DNA of 36,492 nucleotides, from NCBI RefSeq assembly GCF_009848495.1, contig NZ_WWEP01000025.1, positions 1-36,492 on the forward strand. The letters are read 5' to 3'. Positions 24,963-34,100 of the stretch are shown piece by piece. The number at the start of each line of letters is the position of its first letter. The stretch's first letter is position 1. The notes below the pieces were generated by a model, which saw only the letters and a program-made list of their open reading frames with translations, did not search any database and was not told the origin of the DNA. A program made the translations under genes and the position numbers. Source of the DNA: Flavobacterium sp. MK4S-17 (GTDB lineage: Bacteria > Bacteroidota > Bacteroidia > Flavobacteriales > Flavobacteriaceae).

Positions 24963-25901
24963 ATGAAAGGACCACTATTTTACTCTAAAATACTGCTTTT
25001 TGGAGAGCACGGTATAAACAAAGGCTCCAAAGGGCTATCTATTCCGTATAATTTTTACAATGGCGGTTTAAGGGTAGATGATACTGAAACTGCACAGGCC
25101 AAAAAATCCAACCAAAGCCTTAAAGGTTTTGTGGAATATCTGGAGAAAATGCAGGAAGAAGAGCCGGGGCTTGTTACTTTTGACCTTGACACCCTCAGGC
25201 TTAATGTAGAGGCAGGAATGTATTTTGACAGCAGCATCCCGCAGGGGTATGGTATAGGAAGCAGCGGTGCGCTTGTAGCGGCGGTTTATGACCAGTATGC
25301 CAATGATAAAATAACGGTTCTTGAAAGCCTTACTCAGGAAAAATTATTAAAGCTGAAAAAAATATTTAGCAAAATGGAGGCTTATTTTCATGGTACAAGT
25401 TCAGGGTTAGACCCTTTGAACAGTTACCTTAGCCTGCCGATACTTATTAATTCGCATGACAGTGTAGAAGCTACCGGCATACCAATGCAAAACCTTGAGG
25501 GCAAAGGGGCAATTTTCCTTTTAGACTCAGGTATTGTAAAGGAAACTGCACCTATGGTACAGATATTTATGGAAAGCCTTAAGGATAAAGGTTTCCGTAC
25601 TATGATTAAAAACCAGTTCCTTAAATATACAGATGCCTGCATAAACGACTTTTTACACGGCGATGCCAAGTCACTGTTTAATAATACCAAAAAACTTTCA
25701 AAAGTTGTATTTAACAACTTTAAGCCGATGATACCGGAACAGTTTCATGAACTTTGGCAAAAGGGCATTGAAAGCAATGATTATTACCTTAAACTATGCG
25801 GTTCCGGAGGAGGTGGTTATATCCTGGGCTTTGCACCCGATATTGAAAAAGCAAAAGAATCGCTGAAAGGGCATAAGCTGGAAGTGGTTTACCAGTTTTA
25901 A
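24963..25901 (+). CDS. GHMP-family kinase, probable mevalonate kinase
   Basis: The 312-residue product has the GHMP layout: FYSKILLFGEHG near the N-terminus, the ATP-binding loop QGYGIGSSGAL (94-104), a HGTSSGLDPLN block with the likely catalytic Asp D150, and the C-terminal CGSGGGGY loop (279-286). The FGEHG and GxGSSGA forms fit mevalonate kinases best, but the overall sequence is not a standard mevalonate kinase. From memory, Flavobacterium johnsoniae was reported to use mevalonate-pathway kinases distant from known ones. It lies 58 bases after the decarboxylase gene and 22 before the prenyltransferase gene. Phosphomevalonate kinase is the main alternative. Confidence 0.82.
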   Translation: MKGPLFYSKILLFGEHGINKGSKGLSIPYNFYNGGLRVDDTETAQAKKSNQSLKGFVEYLEKMQEEEPGLVTFDLDTLRLNVEAGMYFDSSIPQGYGIGSSGALVAAVYDQYANDKITVLESLTQEKLLKLKKIFSKMEAYFHGTSSGLDPLNSYLSLPILINSHDSVEATGIPMQNLEGKGAIFLLDSGIVKETAPMVQIFMESLKDKGFRTMIKNQFLKYTDACINDFLHGDAKSLFNNTKKLSKVVFNNFKPMIPEQFHELWQKGIESNDYYLKLCGSGGGGYILGFAPDIEKAKESLKGHKLEVVYQF

Positions 25902-25923
25902 TAAACCTGTAAACCTAACGTTT

Positions 25924-26844
25924 ATGGCATCAAGGAAAACAAGGTTAATCCTGATGAAAATACTCAGCCTGTTTTCTGTGGTGCGGGGTTATAACATTCC
26001 TGTTATAGCTTTGGCGCAATATCTTTCGGCCATATTTATACTTGATAGGGAAAGCCGTGCACTTGATGTTATACTTGACAGGAACCTTTTCCTTATTGTG
26101 CTGGCCTCATCCTTAACCATTGCTTCGGGATACATAATCAATAATTTTTACGACTCAGGGAAAGACCTTATCAACAGGCCACAAAAGTCAATGCTGGACA
26201 GGCTGGTTAGCCAGCAAACAAAACTTCATGTTTATTTCGGGCTTAATTTTTTAGTGGTGCTCCTTGCTTTTTTAGTTTCCTGGCGTGCTGTATTTTTCTT
26301 TTCGGGCTATATATTCCTTATATGGTTTTACTCGCATAAGCTTAAAAAATATCCGGTTATAGGTAACCTTACCGCAGCATTGCTGGCAGTACTTCCTTTT
26401 TTTGGTATATTGATGTACTTTAAAAACTTTTATGAGGTAATATTTGCACATGCTACATTTTTATACCTGCTTATACTGATAAGGGAACTGATAAAGGATT
26501 TGGAAAATATTCAGGGTGACCTAGTTAATAACTACAGGACAATACCGGTAATGTTTGGCGAAAAAACGTCAAAAAAAATTATAACACTACTCACATTTTT
26601 AACCGTTATACCCGTTTACCTGCTTATAGAAGAATATGATGTGGGGTATATGGATATTTATTTTTATACGGGTATGGGTGTAATAATATATTTTTTAATT
26701 GCTTTGTGGAAAGCAGAAACCCGCCAGGAATACCTAAAGCTTCATAACATACTTAAATTCCTTATAGTAGCCGGGGTATTCAGTATAGTACTGATAGAGC
26801 CATCAGTATTAGTTCATGGCAGGAAACTATTGTCGGTTATTTAA
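25924..26844 (+). CDS. UbiA-family prenyltransferase (geranylgeranylglycerol-phosphate geranylgeranyltransferase-like)
   Basis: The 306-residue integral membrane protein has about eight or nine hydrophobic helices and the two Asp motifs of UbiA enzymes: NNFYDSGKD (N73, D77, D81) and KDLENIQGD (D192, D199). These bind the Mg-diphosphate of a polyprenyl donor. The first motif reads NxxxDxxxD and the second DxxxxxxD, as in the archaeal-type digeranylgeranylglyceryl-phosphate synthase-like branch common in Flavobacteria. The acceptor is not evident. Position directly after two mevalonate-pathway genes ties it to isoprenoid use. Menaquinone or heme-O synthesis is less likely given the motif spacing and context, but is not excluded. 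Confidence 0.85.
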   Translation: MASRKTRLILMKILSLFSVVRGYNIPVIALAQYLSAIFILDRESRALDVILDRNLFLIVLASSLTIASGYIINNFYDSGKDLINRPQKSMLDRLVSQQTKLHVYFGLNFLVVLLAFLVSWRAVFFFSGYIFLIWFYSHKLKKYPVIGNLTAALLAVLPFFGILMYFKNFYEVIFAHATFLYLLILIRELIKDLENIQGDLVNNYRTIPVMFGEKTSKKIITLLTFLTVIPVYLLIEEYDVGYMDIYFYTGMGVIIYFLIALWKAETRQEYLKLHNILKFLIVAGVFSIVLIEPSVLVHGRKLLSVI

Positions 26845-26847
26845 TAC

Positions 26848-26855
26848 TATCTTTG
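26848..26855 (+). promoter_or_regulatory. Probable -7 element of rluB
   Basis: TATCTTTG, followed by C and an A-run, lies 15 bases before the ATG at 26871. It overlaps an upstream in-frame TTG (26853) that would extend the protein by six residues. A -7 box covering that codon argues that the ATG at 26871 is the true start. Confidence 0.5.
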
Positions 26856-26870
26856 CAAAAAATAAAGCAG

Positions 26871-27785
26871 ATGAATAACAGGAGAGGAAATACTTCCGGT
26901 AGGGGGAGTAACGACAGGAGGAAAGGCAGTGAGCCCTCAAAGCCAAAAAATAAAACGAGGAAACCAAATACTTCTGTTAAGAGTAATGTGGGCGATTCTA
27001 AAAGTGAAGGATATTCCAGGAAACCTGCTGATAAAAAAGCTTATACAAAGAAAACTACAGTGCCAAAACCTGAATCTAATGAAATGCGCCTTAACAAGTA
27101 TATTTCAAATTCAGGAATGTGTTCGCGCAGGGATGCAGATATATATATACAATCGGGCAATGTAAAAGTAAACGGCGTTGTTGTAACCGAAATGGGTTAT
27201 AAAGTTAAACTAACCGATAAAGTGGAGTTTGACGGCACAACCATCACGCCTGAAAAGAAAGAGTATATACTGCTTAACAAGCCTAAAAACTTTGCAACGT
27301 CTGGAGATGGTGAAAAGGGTATGCGCAGTGTAATGGAACTGGTGCAAAATGCCACTAAGGCGCAAATACAGCCTGTTGGCCGTATGGACAGGAACACAAC
27401 CGGCCTGCTTATATTTACCAATGATGTAAACATGGTAAGGAAGTTTTCCCAGCCTAACCAGAAATCATTTAAAATTTACCAGGTTTCACTGGACAGGAAC
27501 TTAAAGTTTGAAGACCTTGAAAGTATTTCCGGAGGTGTAACGCTGGATGGGCATAAACTTTTTATTGATGAAATAAGTTATATAGACAATGAACCTAAAA
27601 CTGAAATAGGTTTAAAGTTGCGTACCCCAAATGTAAAGGTGGTAAGGGCTATTTTTGAGCAGTTTGGCTATAATGTGCTGAAAGTTGACCGTGTATTTTT
27701 TGCAGGGCTTACCAAAAAAAACCTGCCCCGAGGCAACTGGCGTTTTTTAACAGAGCAGGAGGTTATAAACCTTAAAAATATATAA
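26871..27785 (+). CDS. rluB: 23S rRNA pseudouridine synthase, RluB/RsuA type
   Basis: The 304-residue protein begins with about 75 residues rich in Arg, Lys, Gly and Ser, likely disordered and RNA-binding. An S4 domain follows (MRLNKYISNSGMCSRRDAD). The RsuA/RluB catalytic domain contains VGRMDRNTTGLLIFTND with catalytic Asp D173. KLRTPNVKVVRAIFEQFGYNVLKVDRVFFAGL is the family C-terminal block. Enzymes of this group modify a uridine of 23S rRNA helix regions near the peptidyl transferase centre or of 16S rRNA. The RluB assignment is by overall likeness. I chose ATG 26871 over the in-frame TTG at 26853 because the latter lies in the presumed promoter. Confidence 0.92.
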   Translation: MNNRRGNTSGRGSNDRRKGSEPSKPKNKTRKPNTSVKSNVGDSKSEGYSRKPADKKAYTKKTTVPKPESNEMRLNKYISNSGMCSRRDADIYIQSGNVKVNGVVVTEMGYKVKLTDKVEFDGTTITPEKKEYILLNKPKNFATSGDGEKGMRSVMELVQNATKAQIQPVGRMDRNTTGLLIFTNDVNMVRKFSQPNQKSFKIYQVSLDRNLKFEDLESISGGVTLDGHKLFIDEISYIDNEPKTEIGLKLRTPNVKVVRAIFEQFGYNVLKVDRVFFAGLTKKNLPRGNWRFLTEQEVINLKNI

Positions 27786-27786
27786 A

Positions 27787-27820
27787 CAAAAAAGTCATTC
27801 TGAACAGAATGACTTTTTTG
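27787..27820. terminator. Bidirectional terminator between rluB and the M3 peptidase gene
   Basis: CAAAAAAGTCATTCTG (27787-27802) and its exact complement CAGAATGACTTTTTTG (27805-27820) form a 16-bp stem with A-tract and T-tract ends. It serves both convergent genes. Confidence 0.88.
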
Positions 27821-27821
27821 T

Positions 27822-29942
27822 TTAATTGAGTCCTCTTTTCCTAAGTAAAGGTTCTATAGAAGGTTCTGCCCCACGAAAGCGTTTGTATAATTGCATAGGG
27901 TCGGCAGTGCCTCCTTTTTCCAATATATTGCTTCGGAAGGAAGCTGCGGTTTTGGCATCAAATAATGAAGTGGTTTTAAATGCTTCAAAAGCATCGGTGT
28001 CCAGCACGCCTGACCATATATAACTATAATACCCCGCCGAATATCCTCCGTTAAAAATATGGTTAAAGTAGGTGCTCCTGTATCTTGGTATTATAGCGTC
28101 TGTCAGGCCTATTTTTTCCATTGCCTCCTTTTCAAAAGGTACTACGTTTTGTGTAAGAGGCTCTTTCAGGGTGTGGTAATTAAGGTCAAGGTAGGAAGCT
28201 GCCAGATACTCCACAGTGGCAAACCCCTGATTAAAGGTGGCAGCTTTCTGTAATTTTTCTATAAGCTCATCAGGTATTGTTTCACCAGTATTATAATGTT
28301 TGGCATACATTTTTAAAACTTCAGGCTCTGCAGCCCAGTTTTCCATAATTTGCGAAGGCAGTTCCACAAAATCGGTAAATACACTTGTGCCCGAAAGGCT
28401 TTCATACTTAACGGTTGATAGCAAGCCGTGCAGGGCATGCCCAAATTCATGGAAAAATGTAGATGTTTCATCAAATGTAAGCAATGCAGGATTGCCGCCC
28501 GTAGGTTTTGAAAAATTACATACAATAGATATTACAGGTGCCACGCGCTTTCCATCAACAATTTTTTCCTTTCGGTAAGACGTCATCCACGCACCTCCTT
28601 TTTTAGAGGCCCGCGGGAAGAAATCCATATACAGCAAGCCAAGATGCTGCCCGTCTTTTTCAGTTACTTCCCATACTGTAACATCTTCATGGTATTTTGG
28701 TACATCTTTAAGTTCTTTATATTGCAGGCCATAAAGCTTCCCGGTAACTTTAAATATGCCATTACGAACATTATCAAGACTAAAATAAGGCTTTAATTCC
28801 TGCTCATCTAGGTCAAAGCGTTGCTGCCTGATTTTTTCGGTATAATACCTCCAGTCATAAGGCTGAACTTCGCCTTTATAGCCGTCGTTGTTTAGCAGTT
28901 TTTTAATATCGGCTTCTTCCTCTTTTGCTTTCTTAAGAGCTGGTTCCCATATTTTATCTAAAAGTTGATATACATTTTCGGCTGTTTTCGCCATTCTTTC
29001 TTCAAGAACATAGGCGGCGTGGCTTTCATAGCCCAGTAATTTCGCCCTTTCATTCCTAAGGTTGGCAAGCTGTACCAGGTTTATGCGGTTATCATGCCTG
29101 TCTCCGTTATTGCCGCGCATTTGGTAGGCATTCCAAATTTCTTTGCGCAGCTCCCGGTTATCTGCATATTGCAGGAAAGGCATAATGCTTGAATTATGGA
29201 GTGTAAATACCCATTTGCCTTCCTTACCTCTTGCTTTTGCTTCTTCGGCAGCTGCTTCAATTACGTCCTGGGGCAAGCCTGCCAGGTCTTCCTTTTTGGC
29301 TATAACAAGTTCATAGGAATTGTTTTCAGCCAGTACATTATCACCAAATTTTAATGACAGCACCGAGATTTGCTCATTGATTTTTCGCAGGCGTTCTTTA
29401 TCGGCATCATTAAGGGCGGCACCATTACGAATAAAATTCTTGTATTTTTTTTCAAGGAGCTTTGCCTGCGCCGCATTCAGCTTAAGGTTAATCTGGGTGT
29501 CCCATATAGCTTTAACCCTGTTAAAAAGTTTTTTATTAAGGAAGATATTTGAAGTATGCCCTGAAAGCTCAGGAGCCATTTCCTGTGCCAGTGCCTGCAA
29601 TGTATCATTAGTATTGGCTGAATTAAGGTTGTTCATCAGGGTAGTTATCCTGTTTAAAAGCGAACCTGCATTTTCAAAAGCTTCAATAGTATTTTCAAAG
29701 GTTGGCTTCTGCGTATTGTTGGCTATCGCTTCCAGTTCATTTTGGTGTATGTTTATAGCCTCGCGTATGGCCGGCTTGAAATGCCTGCTTTCTATAATGT
29801 GAAAGGGGGGTACTTCATAAGGTGTTTCATAAGCTGCAAGCAAAGGGTTGTTTTCTCCAATGGTTTCTGCCTTATTTTCTCTTTTACAGGACATAACTAA
29901 AGTACAGGTTATTGATATTAATAATATTTTCCGGGTTTTCAT
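27822..29942 (-). CDS. dcp: M3-family metallopeptidase lipoprotein (dipeptidyl carboxypeptidase-like)
   Basis: The 706-residue product starts with a lipoprotein signal (Cys at residue 19, LVMSCKREN) and is probably anchored facing the periplasm. The M3 zinc site is complete: HEFGH at 498-502 (ligands H498 and H502, catalytic E499) and the third ligand E527 in FVELPSQIMENW. The long helical N-terminal region (about 30-250) and the C-terminal substrate block FNHIFNGGYSAGYYSYIWS are typical of Dcp/oligopeptidase A enzymes, which trim short peptides. The length is normal. CTTG-N20-TAACTTTA at 29997-29966 (minus strand) is a possible promoter. Confidence 0.94.
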   Translation of the reverse strand: MKTRKILLISITCTLVMSCKRENKAETIGENNPLLAAYETPYEVPPFHIIESRHFKPAIREAINIHQNELEAIANNTQKPTFENTIEAFENAGSLLNRITTLMNNLNSANTNDTLQALAQEMAPELSGHTSNIFLNKKLFNRVKAIWDTQINLKLNAAQAKLLEKKYKNFIRNGAALNDADKERLRKINEQISVLSLKFGDNVLAENNSYELVIAKKEDLAGLPQDVIEAAAEEAKARGKEGKWVFTLHNSSIMPFLQYADNRELRKEIWNAYQMRGNNGDRHDNRINLVQLANLRNERAKLLGYESHAAYVLEERMAKTAENVYQLLDKIWEPALKKAKEEEADIKKLLNNDGYKGEVQPYDWRYYTEKIRQQRFDLDEQELKPYFSLDNVRNGIFKVTGKLYGLQYKELKDVPKYHEDVTVWEVTEKDGQHLGLLYMDFFPRASKKGGAWMTSYRKEKIVDGKRVAPVISIVCNFSKPTGGNPALLTFDETSTFFHEFGHALHGLLSTVKYESLSGTSVFTDFVELPSQIMENWAAEPEVLKMYAKHYNTGETIPDELIEKLQKAATFNQGFATVEYLAASYLDLNYHTLKEPLTQNVVPFEKEAMEKIGLTDAIIPRYRSTYFNHIFNGGYSAGYYSYIWSGVLDTDAFEAFKTTSLFDAKTAASFRSNILEKGGTADPMQLYKRFRGAEPSIEPLLRKRGLN

Positions 29943-29965
29943 TAACTGTAATATTTGTGAAAAAG

Positions 29966-29997
29966 TAAAGTTATCCTAAAAGGTTTTAATAATCAAG
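29966..29997 (-). promoter_or_regulatory. Weak promoter candidate of the M3 peptidase gene
   Basis: On the minus strand CTTG (29997-29994), 20 bases, TAACTTTA (29973-29966) approximates the phylum consensus with one mismatch in each box, about 24 bases before the start codon. Confidence 0.3.
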
Positions 29998-30007
29998 GGC
30001 GGATACA

Positions 30008-30035
30008 AAAATCCCGGCTATCACGCCGGGATTTT
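30008..30035. terminator. Terminator after the Nfu gene
   Basis: AAAATCCCGGC (30008-30018) pairs exactly with GCCGGGATTTT (30025-30035) around TATCAC. On the minus strand it lies 2 bases past the Nfu stop codon and ends in TTTT, and it separates Nfu from the peptidase gene. Confidence 0.75.
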
Positions 30036-30037
30036 AA

Positions 30038-30937
30038 TTAAGCATTAAGTGCTTCAACTTTTATTTCGTGGTCATTAAGCATGTCCTTCAGCATGTTTTC
30101 AATTCCGCTTTTCAGGGTAAAGGTAGAGGATGGACAGCCGCTGCACGCCCCCTGTAATATAACCTTAACACGTTTTTCCTTTTCATCATAAGAATCAAAG
30201 GCTATATTGCCACCATCTCCGGCTACGGCCGGTTTTACATACTCTTCCAATATATTTATAATACGTTGTGACGTAACATCGAGAGAATCAAAATAAGCTT
30301 CCTGCTGCTTTTCATTTTGTGGCATTTTCTCTATCAGGCTTTCGTCAATAACAGTATTGCCGTTTTCAATATATTCCCTTATGAACGACCTGATTTCAGC
30401 AGTAACTTCATCCCATTCGTTCACTGCATATTTTGTAACCGATATATAGTTTTCATCAATAAATACCTCTTTAACAAACGGGAATTTAAAAAGTTCTTTA
30501 GCAAGCGGCGAAGCTGCCGTTTCATCTATATTTTTAAATTCAGCGGGAGTTTTGGAAAGTAACTTGTTGGAAACAAACTTTAATACTGCCGGGTTAGGGG
30601 TTGTTTCCACATATATAGTTGAAGGGACTTTTTTCTTTGCGCCGGCCTCTTCAGTAATTATTTTTCCGCCATTGTTTACAAACTCCTCAATTTGCTTTGC
30701 TACTTCTTCCTGCACATCTTCCCACTCAACAATAGAATATTTTTCTATAGCAATAAAGTTGCCCGATATATAAACCGTTTTTACAAAGGGCAGGTAAAAT
30801 AATTGCTTTGCCAGTGGTGAATTTGCTGTTTCATCAATGTTTTTAAATTCAATATTTCCGCTTCTTGCTATAAAGTCACTGAATTCAAATTTCAGTATAG
30901 CAGCATTTTGGGTATTTTTTATAGTAACAGATTCCAT
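30038..30937 (-). CDS. Nfu/NifU-type Fe-S cluster scaffold with two N-terminal Nfu domains
   Basis: The 299-residue cytoplasmic protein should carry and deliver Fe-S clusters. Two tandem copies of the Nfu N-terminal domain are visible. Copy 1 spans about 8-95 (AAILKFEF, FKNIDETANSPLAKQLFYLPFVKTVYI) and copy 2 about 108-198 (PAVLKFVS, FKNIDETAASPLAKELFKFPFVKEVFI). A NifU C-terminal domain follows (about 215-290), with YVKPAVAGDGGNIAF and the cluster-binding Cys pair C265/C268 (GACSGCPSS). Most Nfu proteins have a single N-domain. From memory the doubled form is common in Flavobacteria. It stands alone with its own promoter and terminator. Confidence 0.94.
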   Translation of the reverse strand: MESVTIKNTQNAAILKFEFSDFIARSGNIEFKNIDETANSPLAKQLFYLPFVKTVYISGNFIAIEKYSIVEWEDVQEEVAKQIEEFVNNGGKIITEEAGAKKKVPSTIYVETTPNPAVLKFVSNKLLSKTPAEFKNIDETAASPLAKELFKFPFVKEVFIDENYISVTKYAVNEWDEVTAEIRSFIREYIENGNTVIDESLIEKMPQNEKQQEAYFDSLDVTSQRIINILEEYVKPAVAGDGGNIAFDSYDEKEKRVKVILQGACSGCPSSTFTLKSGIENMLKDMLNDHEIKVEALNA

Positions 30938-30953
30938 TGTTTTAAATTTTTCA

Positions 30954-30982
30954 CAAAAATACTATAAAAAAATGTAGCCAAA
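30954..30982 (-). promoter_or_regulatory. Promoter of the Nfu gene
   Basis: Read on the minus strand: TTTG (30982-30979), 17 bases, TATTTTTG (30961-30954). Both boxes match the Bacteroidetes consensus, with spacing at the short end of the accepted range. The -7 box lies 16 bases before the start codon. Confidence 0.6.
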
Positions 30983-31100
30983 CAGGGTAGGGAATTTGGC
31001 TAAACAATTGTTTTTTATAAATATTAAGTTACTAAAATCATTAAAATCAGGAAATTTTGTTATTTTTCTAATTTTAGCATATAAAGTATTGATGAATATT

Positions 31101-31108
31101 TATATTTG
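31101..31108 (+). promoter_or_regulatory. Possible -7 element of the giant surface-protein gene
   Basis: TATATTTG matches TAnnTTTG and would give a leader of about 70 bases. No TTG is found at the expected distance upstream. The rest of the 248-base gap (30938-31185) is very AT-rich and shows only the Nfu promoter on the other strand. Confidence 0.35.
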
Positions 31109-31185
31109 ATACCTGATATTCTGTAACAAAAATTTTAGAATATTTTAAATTTTTATAAACATAGCTATAAATTAAAACCTGCTAT

Positions 31186-34100
31186 ATGAAAAGACTACTA
31201 CTTTTATTCTTTTTATTGTCTGCTGTTTCTTTTTCGTTTGCCCAGTCAAACATTTCTGTTTTTACCACAAATCCTGATAATACATATGAGGCAGGGGAGG
31301 AGCTAAGCTTTTCTATAATTGTGGTTAATAACGGGCCCCAGCCTGCTACCAATGTGCGGGTAAATTATCCTATACCTACAGGTATGGTAATACCCACGGG
31401 TATAAAAAAATTCTGGTGGTCAGGAAGCAATGGTTCAATGGGTACTAATAACCCCCTTAATAATACAGTTGCCACACTGGGTGTTAACCAGTCGGTTACA
31501 TATACTGTACACATAAGGATACCCAATTCATATACAGGTACATTACCATTGCCAACAGTAACATATAAAAGTGTTGCCGATATTGAGGTTGTAAATACAA
31601 ATAACCAAACAGAATACGTGCCGGGACAGGTGGTTAATTATACAATAACCGTTACTAATAACGGCCCTGAAAAAGCTACTATGATTAATGTTGGTAACCC
31701 GATACCGCTGGGTATAACTAATTTTTCCTGGACGGGCAGTAATGGTTCATCGGGAACAAACGTGGCTTTATCTAATAACATAGCACAGATAGCAGTTGGC
31801 GAAACCGTTACTTATAATATAACTTTGCAGGTTCCTACTACATTTACGGGAAACCTTACAAGCCAGGTAAATGTTTCCAGTACTAACATTACCGATCCTG
31901 TACCAGGCTGTACGCAATGCGTTGATACAGATACGCCAAAAGCAAGCCCACAAGCTGACCTTGTGGTTGTAAATACAAATAACCAGGTTAATTATACACC
32001 GGGAGGTTCATCAACCTATACCGTTACGCTAACCAACCAGGGGCCGGATCCTGCGCGTGATGTAGAAATTAACAATACTATACCGGCAGGTATAGATTCT
32101 TTTATCTGGACGTCCAGCACAGGTACTACAGGAACCGAAGTGGATTTATTCCAGAATATACCTGTATTGCAGGCCGGCGAAACAATTACCTATACAATTA
32201 ACACAACATCTGATGCTGCTTACAGTGCGCCTATTATAAGTACTGTAACTGTTACATCAACCACTACAGACCCCGAACCTGATTGTGTTGCATGTACAGA
32301 TACAGATGTTTCCGTAACATCGTCGGATATTGTTGTTGTAAATACAAACAATCAATTATCTTATACTGCCGGGGGGCAGTCTGTATATACAGTAGAAGTT
32401 ACCAATAACGGCCCTGCTGATGCAGTTAATGTAACGGTTTCGGGAGCTATACCAGCAGGTATAACTTCTTTTTCATGGACGGGTGACAATGGCACATCAG
32501 GCACCAATACCTCTTTGCAGGATGTAATTGCCACTTTACCTGTAGGGCAAACCATAACCTATACGGTAACGATTGATGTTCCTGCGGGTTATTCAGATGA
32601 TTTCCTTGAGTTTGAAGTAACAACGGTAAATGATAATGATGATCCTGATCCTTCCTGCGGAAGCTGTAAGGATGTAGATTACAATAGTGCCAACAGTGCT
32701 GATATAGTGGTTGTAAATACAAACGGCCAGCAAAACTATACTCCCGGCACTGCATCGGTTTATACTGTAACGGTTACAAATAATGGCCCTGCTGCTGCGC
32801 AAAACGTGCATGTGCAAAATGCAATACCTCAAGGCATAACACAGTTTTCATGGGTTGGCAGTAACGGCTCATCAGGTACAAATGTTGCACTTGATGATAC
32901 CATAGCGGCACTTGCCGCAAGCCAGACTGTAACCTATACTATTACATTACAGGTTCCAGTTGGTTTCGAGGCAGACATTACAAGTGAAACTATAGTAGAA
33001 AGTGCCACAGATCCTGATGCTTCCTGCGCTGCTTGTATTGATACCGATACATTAGAGCCAACCGCTGATATAGTGGTGGTAAATACAGATGATAAAACAT
33101 TTTATATACCGGGCACCGATTCGGTTTATACTATAACTGTAACTAATAATGGCCCAACTGCGGCTCAAAATATACAGGTAGATAATGCTATTCCTACGGG
33201 TATTACCTCATTTTCATGGACAGGAAGCAATGGTTCATCAGGTATTGACGTAGCCTTGTCAGATAATATTGCAGCACTTGCAGTAGGGGAGTCAGTAACT
33301 TATACGGTAACTATAGCGGTACCTAATAGCTTTACAGGTTCATTAACCAGTGAAACGGAAGTAACAAGCGGTACGCCCGACCCGGATACAACTTGTGCCG
33401 GGTGTATAGATACAAATATAGCTGCAGATGCAGATGTTGTAATTACCCATACCCTGGCTTCAGGCAGTACATATACTGCAGGGCTTAATGCTGTTTATAC
33501 CGTAACTGTAGCTAACCAGGGAACTACAGAAGCTGTAAATGTGGCTCTGCAAAATGTTCTTCCGGCTGATATTGATGCAGCAACAGTAACCTGGACAGGA
33601 AGCAACGGTACAAGCGGAACAGGCAGCCTAAACGATGTTATTGCAGTTTTAGATGCTGGCGAAACAATTACTTATCAACTAATTGTACCTGTGCCAAGCG
33701 GCTATGATCCTGCAGTAAACCTTGTTAATGTGATTAGCGCAACCAGCGATATACCAAATACAGCCCCAACGTGTACAGGCTGTACAAATACGGCCACGCC
33801 AAATCCGCAGGCAGACCTTGTAACACTAAAAACCAATTTCCAGACGGAGTATCTTAGGGGCGAAACCACAACCTACACTATTACGGTTACAAATCCGGGC
33901 CCAAGTGACGCCTACAATGTAAATGTGGTTGACATGGTGCCTTATAATATAGAATTAATGGTGTGGAGCGGCTATGCAGATGTAAACGGTTCAGGAAGCA
34001 TGAATGTAACAATTCCTGTTTTGCCTGCCGGTGAAATTGCGCAATATACCGTTAAATTAAATGTTAGGGAAAATCATCCTGAATTTATACCGGGAGGCTT

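Noticed and set aside
26853..26870. Upstream TTG start for the pseudouridine synthase
   Set aside because: The TTG lies inside a TATCTTTG -7 box, and the ATG at 26871 gives a normal protein, so the six extra residues are unlikely to be translated.
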